From Corallococcus sp. AS-1-6 (GTDB lineage Bacteria > Myxococcota > Myxococcia > Myxococcales > Myxococcaceae), in the NCBI RefSeq assembly GCF_020037015.1, contig NZ_JAIQDE010000005.1, forward strand, positions 186,001 to 250,000: a stretch of 64,000 nucleotides of DNA, given 5' to 3'. The notes under the pieces were generated by a model. The model did not search any database and was not told the DNA's origin. It saw nothing but the letters and a program-made list of their open reading frames with translations. Below are positions 49,083 through 57,942 of this stretch, piece by piece. The translations under genes were made by a program, and so were the position numbers. How positions within the stretch are numbered: position 1 is the stretch's first letter; each line of letters begins with the position of its first letter.

Positions 49083-50764
49083 GCGGCCTCCGCGAGGGTG
49101 TCCAGGGAGGCCCCGGTCGAGTGGAGCGTGACGACTTCGTCCGCGATGGCCAGCGTCCGCGCGCGGTGGCTGACCACGAGCAGCGTTGTCCCCTGCCGTG
49201 CGCGCTCCTTCAGCGCTTCGAGCACGCGCTGCTCGGAGACTTCGTCGAGATGCGCCGTGGGCTCGTCGAGGAGCAGCAGCCGCTCGTCGCCCGCGAGGAT
49301 CCGGGTGAGCGCGAGCCGCTGCCGCTGTCCCAGCGAGAGGCCCTGCCCGTCCCGCCCCAACCGCGTGTCCCAGCCTTCGGGCAGCCGCGCGACGACGGCA
49401 TCGAAGCCGGTGGCCTCCGCGGCGGCTGCCAGGGCGGAGGCCGGAATCACGCGACCTCGACAGACGCTCTCGCGCACCGTGCCTGGCTCCAGGTGGAGCC
49501 GCTGGGGCAGCCACGCGAGCTGGGACCAGTACGTCGTCAGGTCGAGCGACCCGAGCGCGAGCGGCGCCGCGCCTTCAGGCCGCAGGAAGACTCCACCGCG
49601 CGTGGGCGGCAGGAGCCCGAGCGCCACCGCCACCGCCGTGCTCTTGCCAGCGCCGCTCTCCCCTCGCAACCCGAGGATGCGCCCCTGCCCCAACGGCAGC
49701 ACGAACGAGAGCCCCTCCGGTGCGCTGCACCCGGCGTCGCGCGTGGCGACCGAGACGTCCCGCAGCTCCAGCGCCCCGGAGGTGAGCGGTGGCGCGGCGA
49801 GCATGCCACGCGCGGGCTGGGGGGCTTCGAGCCGCGCGATGGCCTGCGCCGCCGCCTCGGCGCCCTCCGCGGACGCGTGGAAGAGCGCGCCCACCTGGCG
49901 CAGCGGCGCATAGACCTCTGGCGCGATCAGCAGCACGAAGAGGCCCGTCTCCAGCGATATCGCCCCTTCGAGCAGCCGCAGGCCAATCCCCACCGCCACG
50001 CTGGCGATGGAGAGCGTGGCGATCAGCTCCAGCACGAAGCTGGAGAGGAAGGCCCGCCGCAGCGCCCGGAGCGTGGTGCGCGCGTGCGCCTCGCTCAGCC
50101 GCAGGACCTGGTCCGCGACGCCGCGCTGCCGGCCGAGCGCCCGGAGCGTGGCGAGCCCGGTGATGAGGTCCAGCACCCGCGCGCTCAACTGCTGCATGCT
50201 CGCGAGCTGCCGCACCGTGGCCTCGCGCGTGAAGCGGCCCACCAGGACCATGAAGAGCGGGATGAGCGGCAGCGAGCCCGCCATCAAGACCGCGGAGACC
50301 GGATCCTCGCGCCACACGCAGACGAGCAGGGCCGGCGTCGCCAGCGCCGTGAGCAGCAACTGCGGCACGTACCCTTCGAGATAGGGCTGCAGCGCGTCCA
50401 GTCCGCGGGTCGCGAGCTCCACCTGCGCCACCCCGCCCGCCGGGGCGCGCTCCCCCGTCGATCCGGACGCCAGCCGCGTGAGCAGGCCTTCCCGCAACTG
50501 CGCGATGACCCGGTGCGCGCTCCGCTTCCCCGCCCACTCCTGGAGCCCCGCCAGGGCCGCGCGCAGCAGCCACACACCGGAGAGCCAGAGCAGGAGCCGC
50601 CCATGCTCCCCGGCCACCTCGCGCGCATGCCCCAGCAGCCGCGCCAGCCCCCGCGCTTGCAGGACCGTGAGCGCGACCATCCCGAGCCCCAGGCCGGCGG
50701 TGAGCAGCACGTAGCGTCGCGCGGCGGTCGCGTGCCGCAGGAGCTTCGGGTCGAGCGGCTTCAT
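49079..50764 (-). CDS. cydD: Heterodimeric ABC exporter subunit CydD
   Basis: 561 residues: a six-TM exporter domain with 'ARGLARLLGHAREVAGE' start typical of CydD, then an ATPase with Walker A 'GESGAGKST', signature 'LSLGQRQRLAL' and Walker B 'LLLLDEPTAHLD'. It lies 7 bp after cydB and overlaps cydC, so stoichiometric expression with the oxidase is assured. Confidence 0.94.
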   Translation of the reverse strand: MKPLDPKLLRHATAARRYVLLTAGLGLGMVALTVLQARGLARLLGHAREVAGEHGRLLLWLSGVWLLRAALAGLQEWAGKRSAHRVIAQLREGLLTRLASGSTGERAPAGGVAQVELATRGLDALQPYLEGYVPQLLLTALATPALLVCVWREDPVSAVLMAGSLPLIPLFMVLVGRFTREATVRQLASMQQLSARVLDLITGLATLRALGRQRGVADQVLRLSEAHARTTLRALRRAFLSSFVLELIATLSIASVAVGIGLRLLEGAISLETGLFVLLIAPEVYAPLRQVGALFHASAEGAEAAAQAIARLEAPQPARGMLAAPPLTSGALELRDVSVATRDAGCSAPEGLSFVLPLGQGRILGLRGESGAGKSTAVAVALGLLPPTRGGVFLRPEGAAPLALGSLDLTTYWSQLAWLPQRLHLEPGTVRESVCRGRVIPASALAAAAEATGFDAVVARLPEGWDTRLGRDGQGLSLGQRQRLALTRILAGDERLLLLDEPTAHLDEVSEQRVLEALKERARQGTTLLVVSHRARTLAIADEVVTLHSTGASLDTLAEAA

Positions 50765-50771
50765 CGGACGG

Positions 50772-51779
50772 TCAGCCCTCCCCCAGCGCCGGGTTGAGCT
50801 CGTCGACGGTGACGCGCTGGCGGAAGACCCAGTAGGTCCAGCCCTGGTAGGCCAGCACGAACGGCACCAGCGCGACGGCGACGTACGTCATGATCCGCAG
50901 CGTGTAGGGGGTGCTCGAGGCGTTCTGGACCGTGAGCGAGTGCGCCGGTTCGAGCGCTGGCATCACGTCCGGGAAGAGCGAGCCGAAGAGCAGCACGACC
51001 ACGCCCGCGATGGCCAGACAACTGAAGGTGAAGGACCAGCCCTCCCGCTCCTTCCAGACGCTCAGCGCCGCCGCCGCCAGCGCCAGGGCCACGAACCCCA
51101 GCACCGGCCACGTCCAGACCACCGAGTAACTCACCTGCGTCCACAGCCCGAAGGCACCGCTGACCGCGAGCGTGGGCAGCGCCATCCGCCGGGCCCAGCC
51201 GAGCGCCCGCGCCCGCAGCTCACCCTGGGTCTTCAGCGCGATGAAGACCGCGCCGTGGCTGAGGAAGAGCAAGGTGGTGGCCAGGCCGCCGAGCAGCGCG
51301 AACGGGGAGAGGAGGCCGAGGAAGGTCCCGGTGAACTGGTGCTTCGCGTCGAGCGGAACCCCGCGCACGATGTTCGCGAAGGCGACGCCCCAGAGCAGCG
51401 CGGGGATCCACGACCCCACCTGGATCGCCTGCTCCCAGCGGCGCTGCCACGTGGGGCTGTCCAGCTTGGAGCGGAACTCGAGCCCGACGCCGCGGACGAT
51501 CAACGCGACGAGGATCAGGAAGAGCGGCAGGTAGAAGCCAGAGAAGAGCGTCGCGTACCACTCCGGGAAGGCCGCGAACGTCGCGCCCCCGGCGGTGAGC
51601 AGCCACACCTCATTGCCATCCCAGACGGGGCCAATCGTGCGCAGCACCGCGCGGCGCTCGGCCGGGGTCTTGCCCAGGACGGAGAGCCACATCCCCACGC
51701 CGAAATCGAAACCTTCGAGCACGAGGTAGCCCGTCCAGAGGACCGCGATGAGACAGAACCATAGTGTATTCAGTTCCAT
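50772..51779 (-). CDS. cydB: Cytochrome bd oxidase subunit II
   Basis: 335 residues with about eight TM helices. The start 'NTLWFCLIAVLWTGYLVLEGFDFGVG' and 'GNEVWLLTAGGATFAAFPEWYA' are strongly conserved in CydB. It pairs with CydA in the quinol oxidase that reduces O2 with high affinity and no proton pumping. It lies 36 bp after cydA. Confidence 0.96.
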   Translation of the reverse strand: MELNTLWFCLIAVLWTGYLVLEGFDFGVGMWLSVLGKTPAERRAVLRTIGPVWDGNEVWLLTAGGATFAAFPEWYATLFSGFYLPLFLILVALIVRGVGLEFRSKLDSPTWQRRWEQAIQVGSWIPALLWGVAFANIVRGVPLDAKHQFTGTFLGLLSPFALLGGLATTLLFLSHGAVFIALKTQGELRARALGWARRMALPTLAVSGAFGLWTQVSYSVVWTWPVLGFVALALAAAALSVWKEREGWSFTFSCLAIAGVVVLLFGSLFPDVMPALEPAHSLTVQNASSTPYTLRIMTYVAVALVPFVLAYQGWTYWVFRQRVTVDELNPALGEG

Positions 51780-51815
51780 GATGATTTATCGATGCCAGGA
51801 AAGAGGGCCGGGAAC

Positions 51816-53267
51816 TCAATAGCCAAACGACAGCGGCGCGGTCTCGGGGTGGCTGTCCTCGCTCGCGAGGGTCGCCGGATGTTTCAGGCTCGCACGGACG
51901 AAGTGCCGCATCAGGTAGAACCAGACCGCCGCCAGCGCGCCGTAGACGCAGGTGAAGCCAATCAGCGTCGTCCAGACCATGGCGGGGGAGACGGCGGTGG
52001 ACACGCCGCTGGCCGTCAGCAGGCGGAGCGCGTCCACCCCGGTGGGGTTGGGCGCCACCAGCCAGGGCTGCCGTCCCATCTCCGTGAAGATCCAACCGAA
52101 GGAACACGCGAGGAATGGAGTGGGCAGCGCCGCGAGGCTGAGCCGCGCGAACCGCTCCGAGTTGCTCGCCGCGCCTCCGCGCGTGAGCCAGAACCCGACC
52201 AGCGCCAGCGCAGCGCTCCCCACGCCCAGGCCGATCATCAAGCGGAAGGACCAGTAGGTGACGGCGAGGTTGGGCGCGTAGTCCGGCCCCGCCCCGTAGA
52301 GGTCCTCGTAGCGCTTCTGGACGTCATTGACGCCCTCGAGCGGCGCCTGGAAGTCCGCGCGCGCGAGGTAGGACGTGAGGCCGGGAATCTCCAGCAGGTG
52401 GCGCACGCCCCGGCAGTCGTTGGTCAGGTCTCCCACCGCGAGCAGCGAGAAGGGCGCCCCGGCGCGTCCGTCGCAGAGCGCTTCGGCCGCGGCCATCTTC
52501 ATGGGCTGCTGCTCGAACATCAGCTTCGCCTGGGCATCCCCGCTCACCGCCACGCCGATGCCGGACACCACGACGGTGACCAGGCCGAGCCTGAGCCCGC
52601 CGCGGAAGGTCTGGGCCGCCACCGCTTCACCCGACTGGCTCGAGCGCACCATCAGCCAGCCGCAGACGCCCGCCACGAAGGTGCCCGCGACCAGGAAGGC
52701 GGATGTCACCGTGTGGGGGAAGGCCACCAGCACCGTGTTGTTGGTCAACACCGCCAGGATGTCCGTCATCTCCGCGCGCCCGGTGGCGGGATTGAACCGC
52801 GCTCCGACGGGGTGCTGCATGAAGGAGTTGGCCGCGAGGATGAAGTAGGCCGACAGGTTCACGGCGAACGCCACCAGCCAGATGGAGGCGAGGTGCAGCG
52901 CGCGCGGGAGCTGCTTCCAGCCGAAGATCCAGAGCCCCAGGAACGTGGATTCGATGAAGAAGGCCGCCAGCGCCTCCATCGCGAGCGGAGCGCCGAACAC
53001 GTCCCCCACGAAGCGCGCGTACTCGCTCCAGTTCATTCCAAACTGGAACTCCTGGACGATGCCCGTCACCACGCCGAGCGCGAAGTTGATCAGGAAGAGC
53101 TTGCCGAACAGCCGCGTCAGCCGGAGCCACCCCGGCTTCCGGGTCACCACCCAGAGCGTCTGGAGCAGCGCGACGAGCGGTGCGAGCCCGATGGTGAGGG
53201 GGACGAAGATGAAGTGATAGACCGTGGTGATTCCGAACTGCCACCGCGCGAGTTCTAGGCTGGTCAT
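51816..53267 (-). CDS. cydA: Cytochrome bd oxidase subunit I
   Basis: 483 residues, nine TM helices. Heme ligands are visible: H18 ('TVYHFIFVP') for b595, and H185 ('AFPHTVTSA') with the methionine in 'YWSFRLMIGLG' for b558. E99 ('AMEALAAFF') and the quinol-site motif 'EMGRQPW' are present. The Q loop is short, as in most non-E. coli enzymes. First gene of cydA-cydB-cydD-cydC. I saw no FNR-like dyad in the 157 bp upstream. Confidence 0.96.
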   Translation of the reverse strand: MTSLELARWQFGITTVYHFIFVPLTIGLAPLVALLQTLWVVTRKPGWLRLTRLFGKLFLINFALGVVTGIVQEFQFGMNWSEYARFVGDVFGAPLAMEALAAFFIESTFLGLWIFGWKQLPRALHLASIWLVAFAVNLSAYFILAANSFMQHPVGARFNPATGRAEMTDILAVLTNNTVLVAFPHTVTSAFLVAGTFVAGVCGWLMVRSSQSGEAVAAQTFRGGLRLGLVTVVVSGIGVAVSGDAQAKLMFEQQPMKMAAAEALCDGRAGAPFSLLAVGDLTNDCRGVRHLLEIPGLTSYLARADFQAPLEGVNDVQKRYEDLYGAGPDYAPNLAVTYWSFRLMIGLGVGSAALALVGFWLTRGGAASNSERFARLSLAALPTPFLACSFGWIFTEMGRQPWLVAPNPTGVDALRLLTASGVSTAVSPAMVWTTLIGFTCVYGALAAVWFYLMRHFVRASLKHPATLASEDSHPETAPLSFGY

Positions 53268-53424
53268 GACGCCCAGGCGTCATTGCAATCCCCCAGCCGT
53301 TCCCCCTGCCTCGGATGCTCCCTTGCGCCCGCGCAACCCCTGCGCGGCGCCATGGGTGGCCCGCGCAGTTTCTGCGCTCCAGCGCGGCGGTTTGAGGCCC
53401 AACCGGCCCCCGGCGCCGCGAGTT

Positions 53425-54795
53425 TCAGACCGTCCGGGAGAAGCGGGGTTTCGCGGCCCTGGCGAGATAGGCGTCGAACACCATCGCCACGTTGCGCACG
53501 AAGAGGCGGCCGAGCGCCGTGAGCTCCAACTGCGTCCCGTCGCGGACCAGGAGCCCGTCGGCCTCGAAGGCGCGCAGCCGCTCCAGCTCCGGGGCGAAGT
53601 ACGTCCCGCCGTCTGCGCCGAGGTCCGTCCAGAAGTTGCACATCAGTTGGGTGATGACGGCGCGGCGGCGCTGATCATCCTCGGTGAGGACGACGCCTCG
53701 CTCGGTGGCCAGGCGCCCCTCGGCCACCCGTACGTAGTAGGACGACAGCGGCCGCACGTTCTGGGCGTATGCCCCGCCCACGTCGCTGATGCCGGTGCTG
53801 CCCAGCGCCACCACGTCCGACGCGGCCTTCACCGTGTAGCCCTGGAAGTTGCGGCCCAGGCGGCGCTCGGCCTGCGCGCGCGCCAGCTCGTCCTCGGGCA
53901 CCGCGAAGTGGTCCATGCCGATGGGCCGGTAGCCCGCCGTCACGAAGGCCTCGCAGGCGGCGCGGAACAGCTCCAGCTTGGTGCGGGCCCCGGGAATGGC
54001 CTCCGCGGGCATGCGCTTCTGGTGCTTCAGGACGTCCGGCATGAAGGCGAAGGAGTAGACGGCGAGCCGGTCCGGCCGCATCTCCCGCACCGTCTCCAGC
54101 GTGCGGGCCCAGCTCGCCGCGTCCTGGTGGGGCAGGCCGTAGATGAGGTCGAAGTTCACGCCGGTGAAGCCCAGCCCGCGAGCCTGCTCCAGCAGCGCGC
54201 GCGTCTGCTCCGGCGTCTGGAGGCGGTTCGTCGTCCGCTGCACCTGGGGGTCGAAGTCCTGGAGCCCCATGGACACGCGGTTGAAGCCCATTTGGCGCAG
54301 CAGCGACAACTGGCCCGGCGTGGTCAGCGCGGGGTGGACCTCGATGGCCACCTCCGCGTCCGGCAGCGGCGTGAAGCGGCGGGTGAGCTCCGTCCACAGC
54401 CGCTCCAACTGCGCCTCGGTGAGGAAGGTGGGCGTCCCGCCGCCCCAGTGGATCTGCGACAGCGTCCGCCGCGCGCCCAGCCGCCGCGCGACGAGGTCCA
54501 TCTCCATGACGAGGTGGTCGATGTACCGGTCCGCCGCGCCCGGGTCCTGGCTGATGACGACGTTGCAGCCGCAGTACCAGCAGAGGCTGCGGCAGAAGGG
54601 CAGATGGACGTAGAGGGACAATGGCTGGGTGGCCTCCCGCGCGCTGGCCAGCGTGAGGCGCTCCGCGAGGGCGTCGGGGCCAAAGTCGCCGCGCCACTCG
54701 GGGGCGGTGGGATAGCTGGTGTAGCGAGGGCCGGCGACGTTGTAGCGGGCCAGCAGCTCTTCGGACGGCGTGGGGAGGTCGAGGCGGGGTTCCAT
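53425..54795 (-). CDS. hemN: Oxygen-independent coproporphyrinogen III oxidase
   Basis: 456 residues. The radical-SAM cluster motif C68-x3-C72-x2-C75 ('PFCRSLCWYCGC', the fourth Cys being typical of HemN) and 'GGGTPTFL' are intact. It converts coproporphyrinogen III to protoporphyrinogen IX without O2, supplying heme to the downstream cytochrome bd genes under low oxygen. ATG 54795 ('MEPRLDLP') is chosen by family; the in-frame 54828 start adds 11 residues. It lies 157 bp upstream of cydA and 50 bp after the sulfotransferase gene, all on one strand. Confidence 0.94.
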   Translation of the reverse strand: MEPRLDLPTPSEELLARYNVAGPRYTSYPTAPEWRGDFGPDALAERLTLASAREATQPLSLYVHLPFCRSLCWYCGCNVVISQDPGAADRYIDHLVMEMDLVARRLGARRTLSQIHWGGGTPTFLTEAQLERLWTELTRRFTPLPDAEVAIEVHPALTTPGQLSLLRQMGFNRVSMGLQDFDPQVQRTTNRLQTPEQTRALLEQARGLGFTGVNFDLIYGLPHQDAASWARTLETVREMRPDRLAVYSFAFMPDVLKHQKRMPAEAIPGARTKLELFRAACEAFVTAGYRPIGMDHFAVPEDELARAQAERRLGRNFQGYTVKAASDVVALGSTGISDVGGAYAQNVRPLSSYYVRVAEGRLATERGVVLTEDDQRRRAVITQLMCNFWTDLGADGGTYFAPELERLRAFEADGLLVRDGTQLELTALGRLFVRNVAMVFDAYLARAAKPRFSRTV

Positions 54796-54845
54796 CACGG
54801 CCCTGCCCTGTTCCAAACGCCGTGCCAACTCGCGTCCGGGGAGAG

Positions 54846-55796
54846 TTACGGGGCAGGCACCACGAGGAGCTGCGTCCGAGAGGTGGTGTCGGAAGCAGCC
54901 GCGACCTTCACGGCCGCCCGGATGGCCTCGGTCGCCTCCGCGCGCTTCTGCTCCCCGTCCGGCACGAAGACCTCCTGCGTGTTTCCCTTCGACCGATAAC
55001 GGCTCTTCTCCTCAATCCGCGCACGCTGCGGCGCATCCGCCTCCAACCCGAAGTGCGGAAGGATTTGATCGTGCACCAGGCCGGGCAGGCGGGCGTAGTC
55101 CGCCCTCAGGCACAGAGGCCCCTGGTGCTCCCACGCCTTCCGCGCGTAGCGCGCCAGACACCCCGCGAAGAATGCTTCAGGCGTGTCCCGAGCCTCGCCG
55201 GGCCAATCCGGGAAACACGCCTTGAACCACGGCTCCCGGCTCCGGTACCACCGCAACGGCGCGGAAGGGCTCCTGAAATTGGAGGCCATCACCTCCGTCG
55301 CGTCCCGCGTCAGGAACACCCAGGGCACGTCCGGCAGCGCGGCGCGGATCCAGTCCAGGAACAGCAGGTTCCACGAGGAGAACTTGATCACATACCGGCC
55401 GCCAGGCCCGACCCCTCGCCCGAAGGCCTTGATCAACCGGCGGAACGCCTCCGCGTCGAAGGCGCAGGCGCCCTGGGCGCAGTGGAGCAGGTAGAGCGAC
55501 AGCGCCTCCGGTTCGCTCACGCCCCGCACCCCTGGGAGCGTCCCCAACATCCCGGTCACCAACGAGCTCCCGCACCGCGAGACGTGGAAGAGGAGGCCCA
55601 CCGGCAGGGGCCCCTCCTCCAGCAGGTCCGTCACCGGACAGGAGGACGAGCGCCGTCCCTCCCCTTCCGACAAGGCCTGGCGCAGGCCGTCCGACAAGAA
55701 GGGCGCGGCGTAGACCGAGGCAGGCAGCTCCGTGGTCTGGAGCATGGCCTGTCCCTCCTGGACGTACAGGCGGGTGGGGACGGGGACGCGTTCCAT
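54846..55796 (-). CDS. PAPS-dependent sulfotransferase family protein
   Basis: 316 residues. The 5'-phosphosulfate loop appears as 'FHVSRCGSSLVTGML' (70-84). The 3'-phosphate-binding arginine/serine region is 'FLTRDATEVMASNF' (161-174). 'SEPEALS' and 'VIKFSS' are usual in this group. It would transfer sulfate from PAPS to a hydroxyl. ATG 55796 has GGGGAGGG upstream and begins 1 bp after the JmjC stop (TGA-C-ATG), so the two are coupled. A hydroxylase followed by a sulfotransferase suggests they act in order on the same target; this is inference. Confidence 0.85.
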   Translation of the reverse strand: MERVPVPTRLYVQEGQAMLQTTELPASVYAAPFLSDGLRQALSEGEGRRSSSCPVTDLLEEGPLPVGLLFHVSRCGSSLVTGMLGTLPGVRGVSEPEALSLYLLHCAQGACAFDAEAFRRLIKAFGRGVGPGGRYVIKFSSWNLLFLDWIRAALPDVPWVFLTRDATEVMASNFRSPSAPLRWYRSREPWFKACFPDWPGEARDTPEAFFAGCLARYARKAWEHQGPLCLRADYARLPGLVHDQILPHFGLEADAPQRARIEEKSRYRSKGNTQEVFVPDGEQKRAEATEAIRAAVKVAAASDTTSRTQLLVVPAP

Positions 55797-55797
55797 G

Positions 55798-56790
55798 TCA
55801 CCCTCCCCCGGACGCGACTGCCCGGAGCCTGGGCTTTTCCATCTCCGCGAAGGAGCGCGCCAACCTGTGGATGCCGGCGGAAGCATTCCCGTTCGCGTGC
55901 CGGCCCAGGTACTCGTCCAGCAGCCCCTCCAGCTTCGCGTCCATCCCCGCCATCACCGCGGCCTTCAGTTGGTCCTTGAACGCCGCCAGTTCCCCCTGCT
56001 GCCAGACCGCCAGCGGGACGGTGTTGCGCATGAAGTCCTCCTTCTCGAGCCCCTCCGCCACCCGCCGGAACAGCGCCTGCCAGGGGCTGGTCAGGAGGCC
56101 CACCGTCACGTGCAGGGAGTGCACGTCCGTGGCCGTCACGTCATGGAAATGCCCCCGGGGCACGTACAGCAGGTCGCCCTTGCGCAGCACCTCGTCGAAC
56201 ACACAGGTCAGCGAGGGCCTGTGCTGCTCCGGGTTCTGCATCGGCTCGCCGTCATAGGGCAGGTGGATGGGCTTGTCATACAACCGCCAGCGCTTCTCTC
56301 CCTCGAGCTGGAGGATGAAGGCATCATGCGTGTCGTAGTGGAGCGTGAAACCCTGGCTGCCCGCGGGCGTCATGTACAGGTTCGCCTGCACCCGCACCCG
56401 CCACTCCCGCTCCAGCGTGTCGCAGAACCTCCGGAGGGGCTCCAAGGCCGTCTGCGCTTGATAGACAATCACCGAGTGACCCTGTTCCAGGAACAGGCGG
56501 GACACGCGCTCCCGGTTGATCACATGGTTGAAGTTGACCCGCGCCTCCTTGTAGGACAGGGACGACGAGAACTCGCTATACGCCGTCTCGCGCCCCTCCT
56601 TCACCATCCGCACGTTGGGATAGACGTTGTTCTCCTTCTGCAGGAACGACAGCATCTCCTCGAGGGTGAAGAGGTCTGAGTAGTATCCCGCGTCTCCCCG
56701 GCGGATCAGCAGGCGCTCCCGCTCGAAGTACGTTCGCAGGAACGCGTCCGGGGAGACAGGCTTCAGCAGGTGCTCGGTATCGTACTTCAT
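55798..56790 (-). CDS. JmjC/cupin-4 2-oxoglutarate oxygenase (ROXY-like)
   Basis: 330 residues. The iron site H151-x-D153 ('LHYDTHDAFILQLEGEKRWRLY') and distal histidine H216 ('YVPRGHFHDV') are intact. 'SLHVTVGL' closes the double-stranded beta helix as in ribosomal oxygenases (YcfD, NO66, MINA53) that hydroxylate Arg or His in proteins. I start at ATG 56790; a GTG at 56802 is an alternative and neither has a good ribosome site. It lies 61 bp after the MACPF gene and 1 bp before the sulfotransferase. A peptide or protein substrate is likely. Confidence 0.87.
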   Translation of the reverse strand: MKYDTEHLLKPVSPDAFLRTYFERERLLIRRGDAGYYSDLFTLEEMLSFLQKENNVYPNVRMVKEGRETAYSEFSSSLSYKEARVNFNHVINRERVSRLFLEQGHSVIVYQAQTALEPLRRFCDTLEREWRVRVQANLYMTPAGSQGFTLHYDTHDAFILQLEGEKRWRLYDKPIHLPYDGEPMQNPEQHRPSLTCVFDEVLRKGDLLYVPRGHFHDVTATDVHSLHVTVGLLTSPWQALFRRVAEGLEKEDFMRNTVPLAVWQQGELAAFKDQLKAAVMAGMDAKLEGLLDEYLGRHANGNASAGIHRLARSFAEMEKPRLRAVASGGG

Positions 56791-56851
56791 GGCGGTCGTC
56801 ACCAGGGCAGGAGGCAGAGGGGGCGCACAGGCGTGCGCCCCCGGGGAGCCG

Positions 56852-57886
56852 TCAGTCGTTCAGGTCGCCTTGCTCCGCGTTGGAGATGGCCTGCGTGTAC
56901 GGCGTGACGCCGTATCTGGCGGTGATGGTGTTCGCCACCTTGTAGCGCAGGTCCTGGTCGGGGATGAGGTTGATGACCGGCTCCAGCACGATGGTATCGA
57001 TGATGTGCCAGCTCACGTAGTTGCCATTCAATGACGCGGCCCAGGCCGGGTACTTGCCCACCAACGAGCCATCACCGCCAATGACATTGATGGTGACGTT
57101 CTGGTCCGCCTGCGTGGAGCTGTCGTTCGAGGATGAGCCGTGGCCGTGGCCGCCGCTGCCGCCACCGGAGATGGGCACGTCCTCCAGCTCCAGGTTGGCC
57201 TGGAAGCCCGCGGAGACGCTGTCCGAGAAGCTGCTCCCCTGGCTCATGCTGGTGATCTTCCGGGTGTCCGTGCCGTACAGGAGGCCCCCCAGGTCCAGTT
57301 GCTTCACGTAGTAGTGGCCCCACGCGTTCAACACCTTCGTGAGGTTGTCGTAGCTGCGGGGGTCGTTGACGCCAGGCTCCACCGCCTGCGCCAGCGCCTG
57401 GAGGAAGTCCGCCGTCAGCGTCATCGCGCCGTCGCTGAAGCCAATCTGCAGCTTGGGGACGCGGTACATGCTCGTGACGTAGTAGTCCGTCTCCGAGAAC
57501 GACTGGTCATTCGAGTACTGGTGCTCGTGCTGGAAGTTGACGCTGAAGATGCCGGGGATGCCGATGTCCGCCTTCTCCACGTCGTAGCCCTGCGAGTGGT
57601 AGGTGTGCACCGTCTGGAAGAAGGTCTCCACCGTGTGGAGCTGGGCGGTGATGTTCGGGACGAGCCACTGGAACGTCGCGTGGTTGTCCGGATGGAGCGG
57701 GTCCGGGAGGACGAGGTCTCCGGTGAGCTGCAGACCCTGGTGGATGCTGAAGACGTTGGTGGGGTTCTGCTCCTGCGTGATGACCATGGCGTGAAAGAGG
57801 CCACGGTCCTCGAACAGGTGGAGCCAGTCCTGGGCGGTGAAGTCATGCGGATCGCTGGGCAGGTCGGCGTTCTTGAGCTTCGGCAT
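56852..57886 (-). CDS. MACPF/perforin-fold protein
   Basis: 344 residues. The MACPF signature is at 189-201 ('WGHYYVKQLDLGG', family Y-G-T-H-Y-x6-G-G). Later 'TINVIGGDGS' (265-274) and 'WAASLNGNYVSWHIIDTIVLEPV' follow the MACPF end of domain. A Ser/Gly/His-rich loop (239-262) lies where the first membrane-inserting hairpin would be. No signal peptide is seen. It ends EQGDLND, a tail shared with the upstream gene's product. MACPF proteins form pores or adhere to membranes. AAGGA precedes ATG 57886. Confidence 0.85.
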   Translation of the reverse strand: MPKLKNADLPSDPHDFTAQDWLHLFEDRGLFHAMVITQEQNPTNVFSIHQGLQLTGDLVLPDPLHPDNHATFQWLVPNITAQLHTVETFFQTVHTYHSQGYDVEKADIGIPGIFSVNFQHEHQYSNDQSFSETDYYVTSMYRVPKLQIGFSDGAMTLTADFLQALAQAVEPGVNDPRSYDNLTKVLNAWGHYYVKQLDLGGLLYGTDTRKITSMSQGSSFSDSVSAGFQANLELEDVPISGGGSGGHGHGSSSNDSSTQADQNVTINVIGGDGSLVGKYPAWAASLNGNYVSWHIIDTIVLEPVINLIPDQDLRYKVANTITARYGVTPYTQAISNAEQGDLND

Positions 57887-57942
57887 TGTCTTGGTTCCTT
57901 GCAGGAGTGTCGATTCGGCGTGAAGACATCCACCCGGCATCA

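Noticed and set aside
50900..53267. FNR/ANR-type box controlling cydA
   Set aside because: No TTGAT-N4-ATCAA-like dyad found by eye upstream of cydA.
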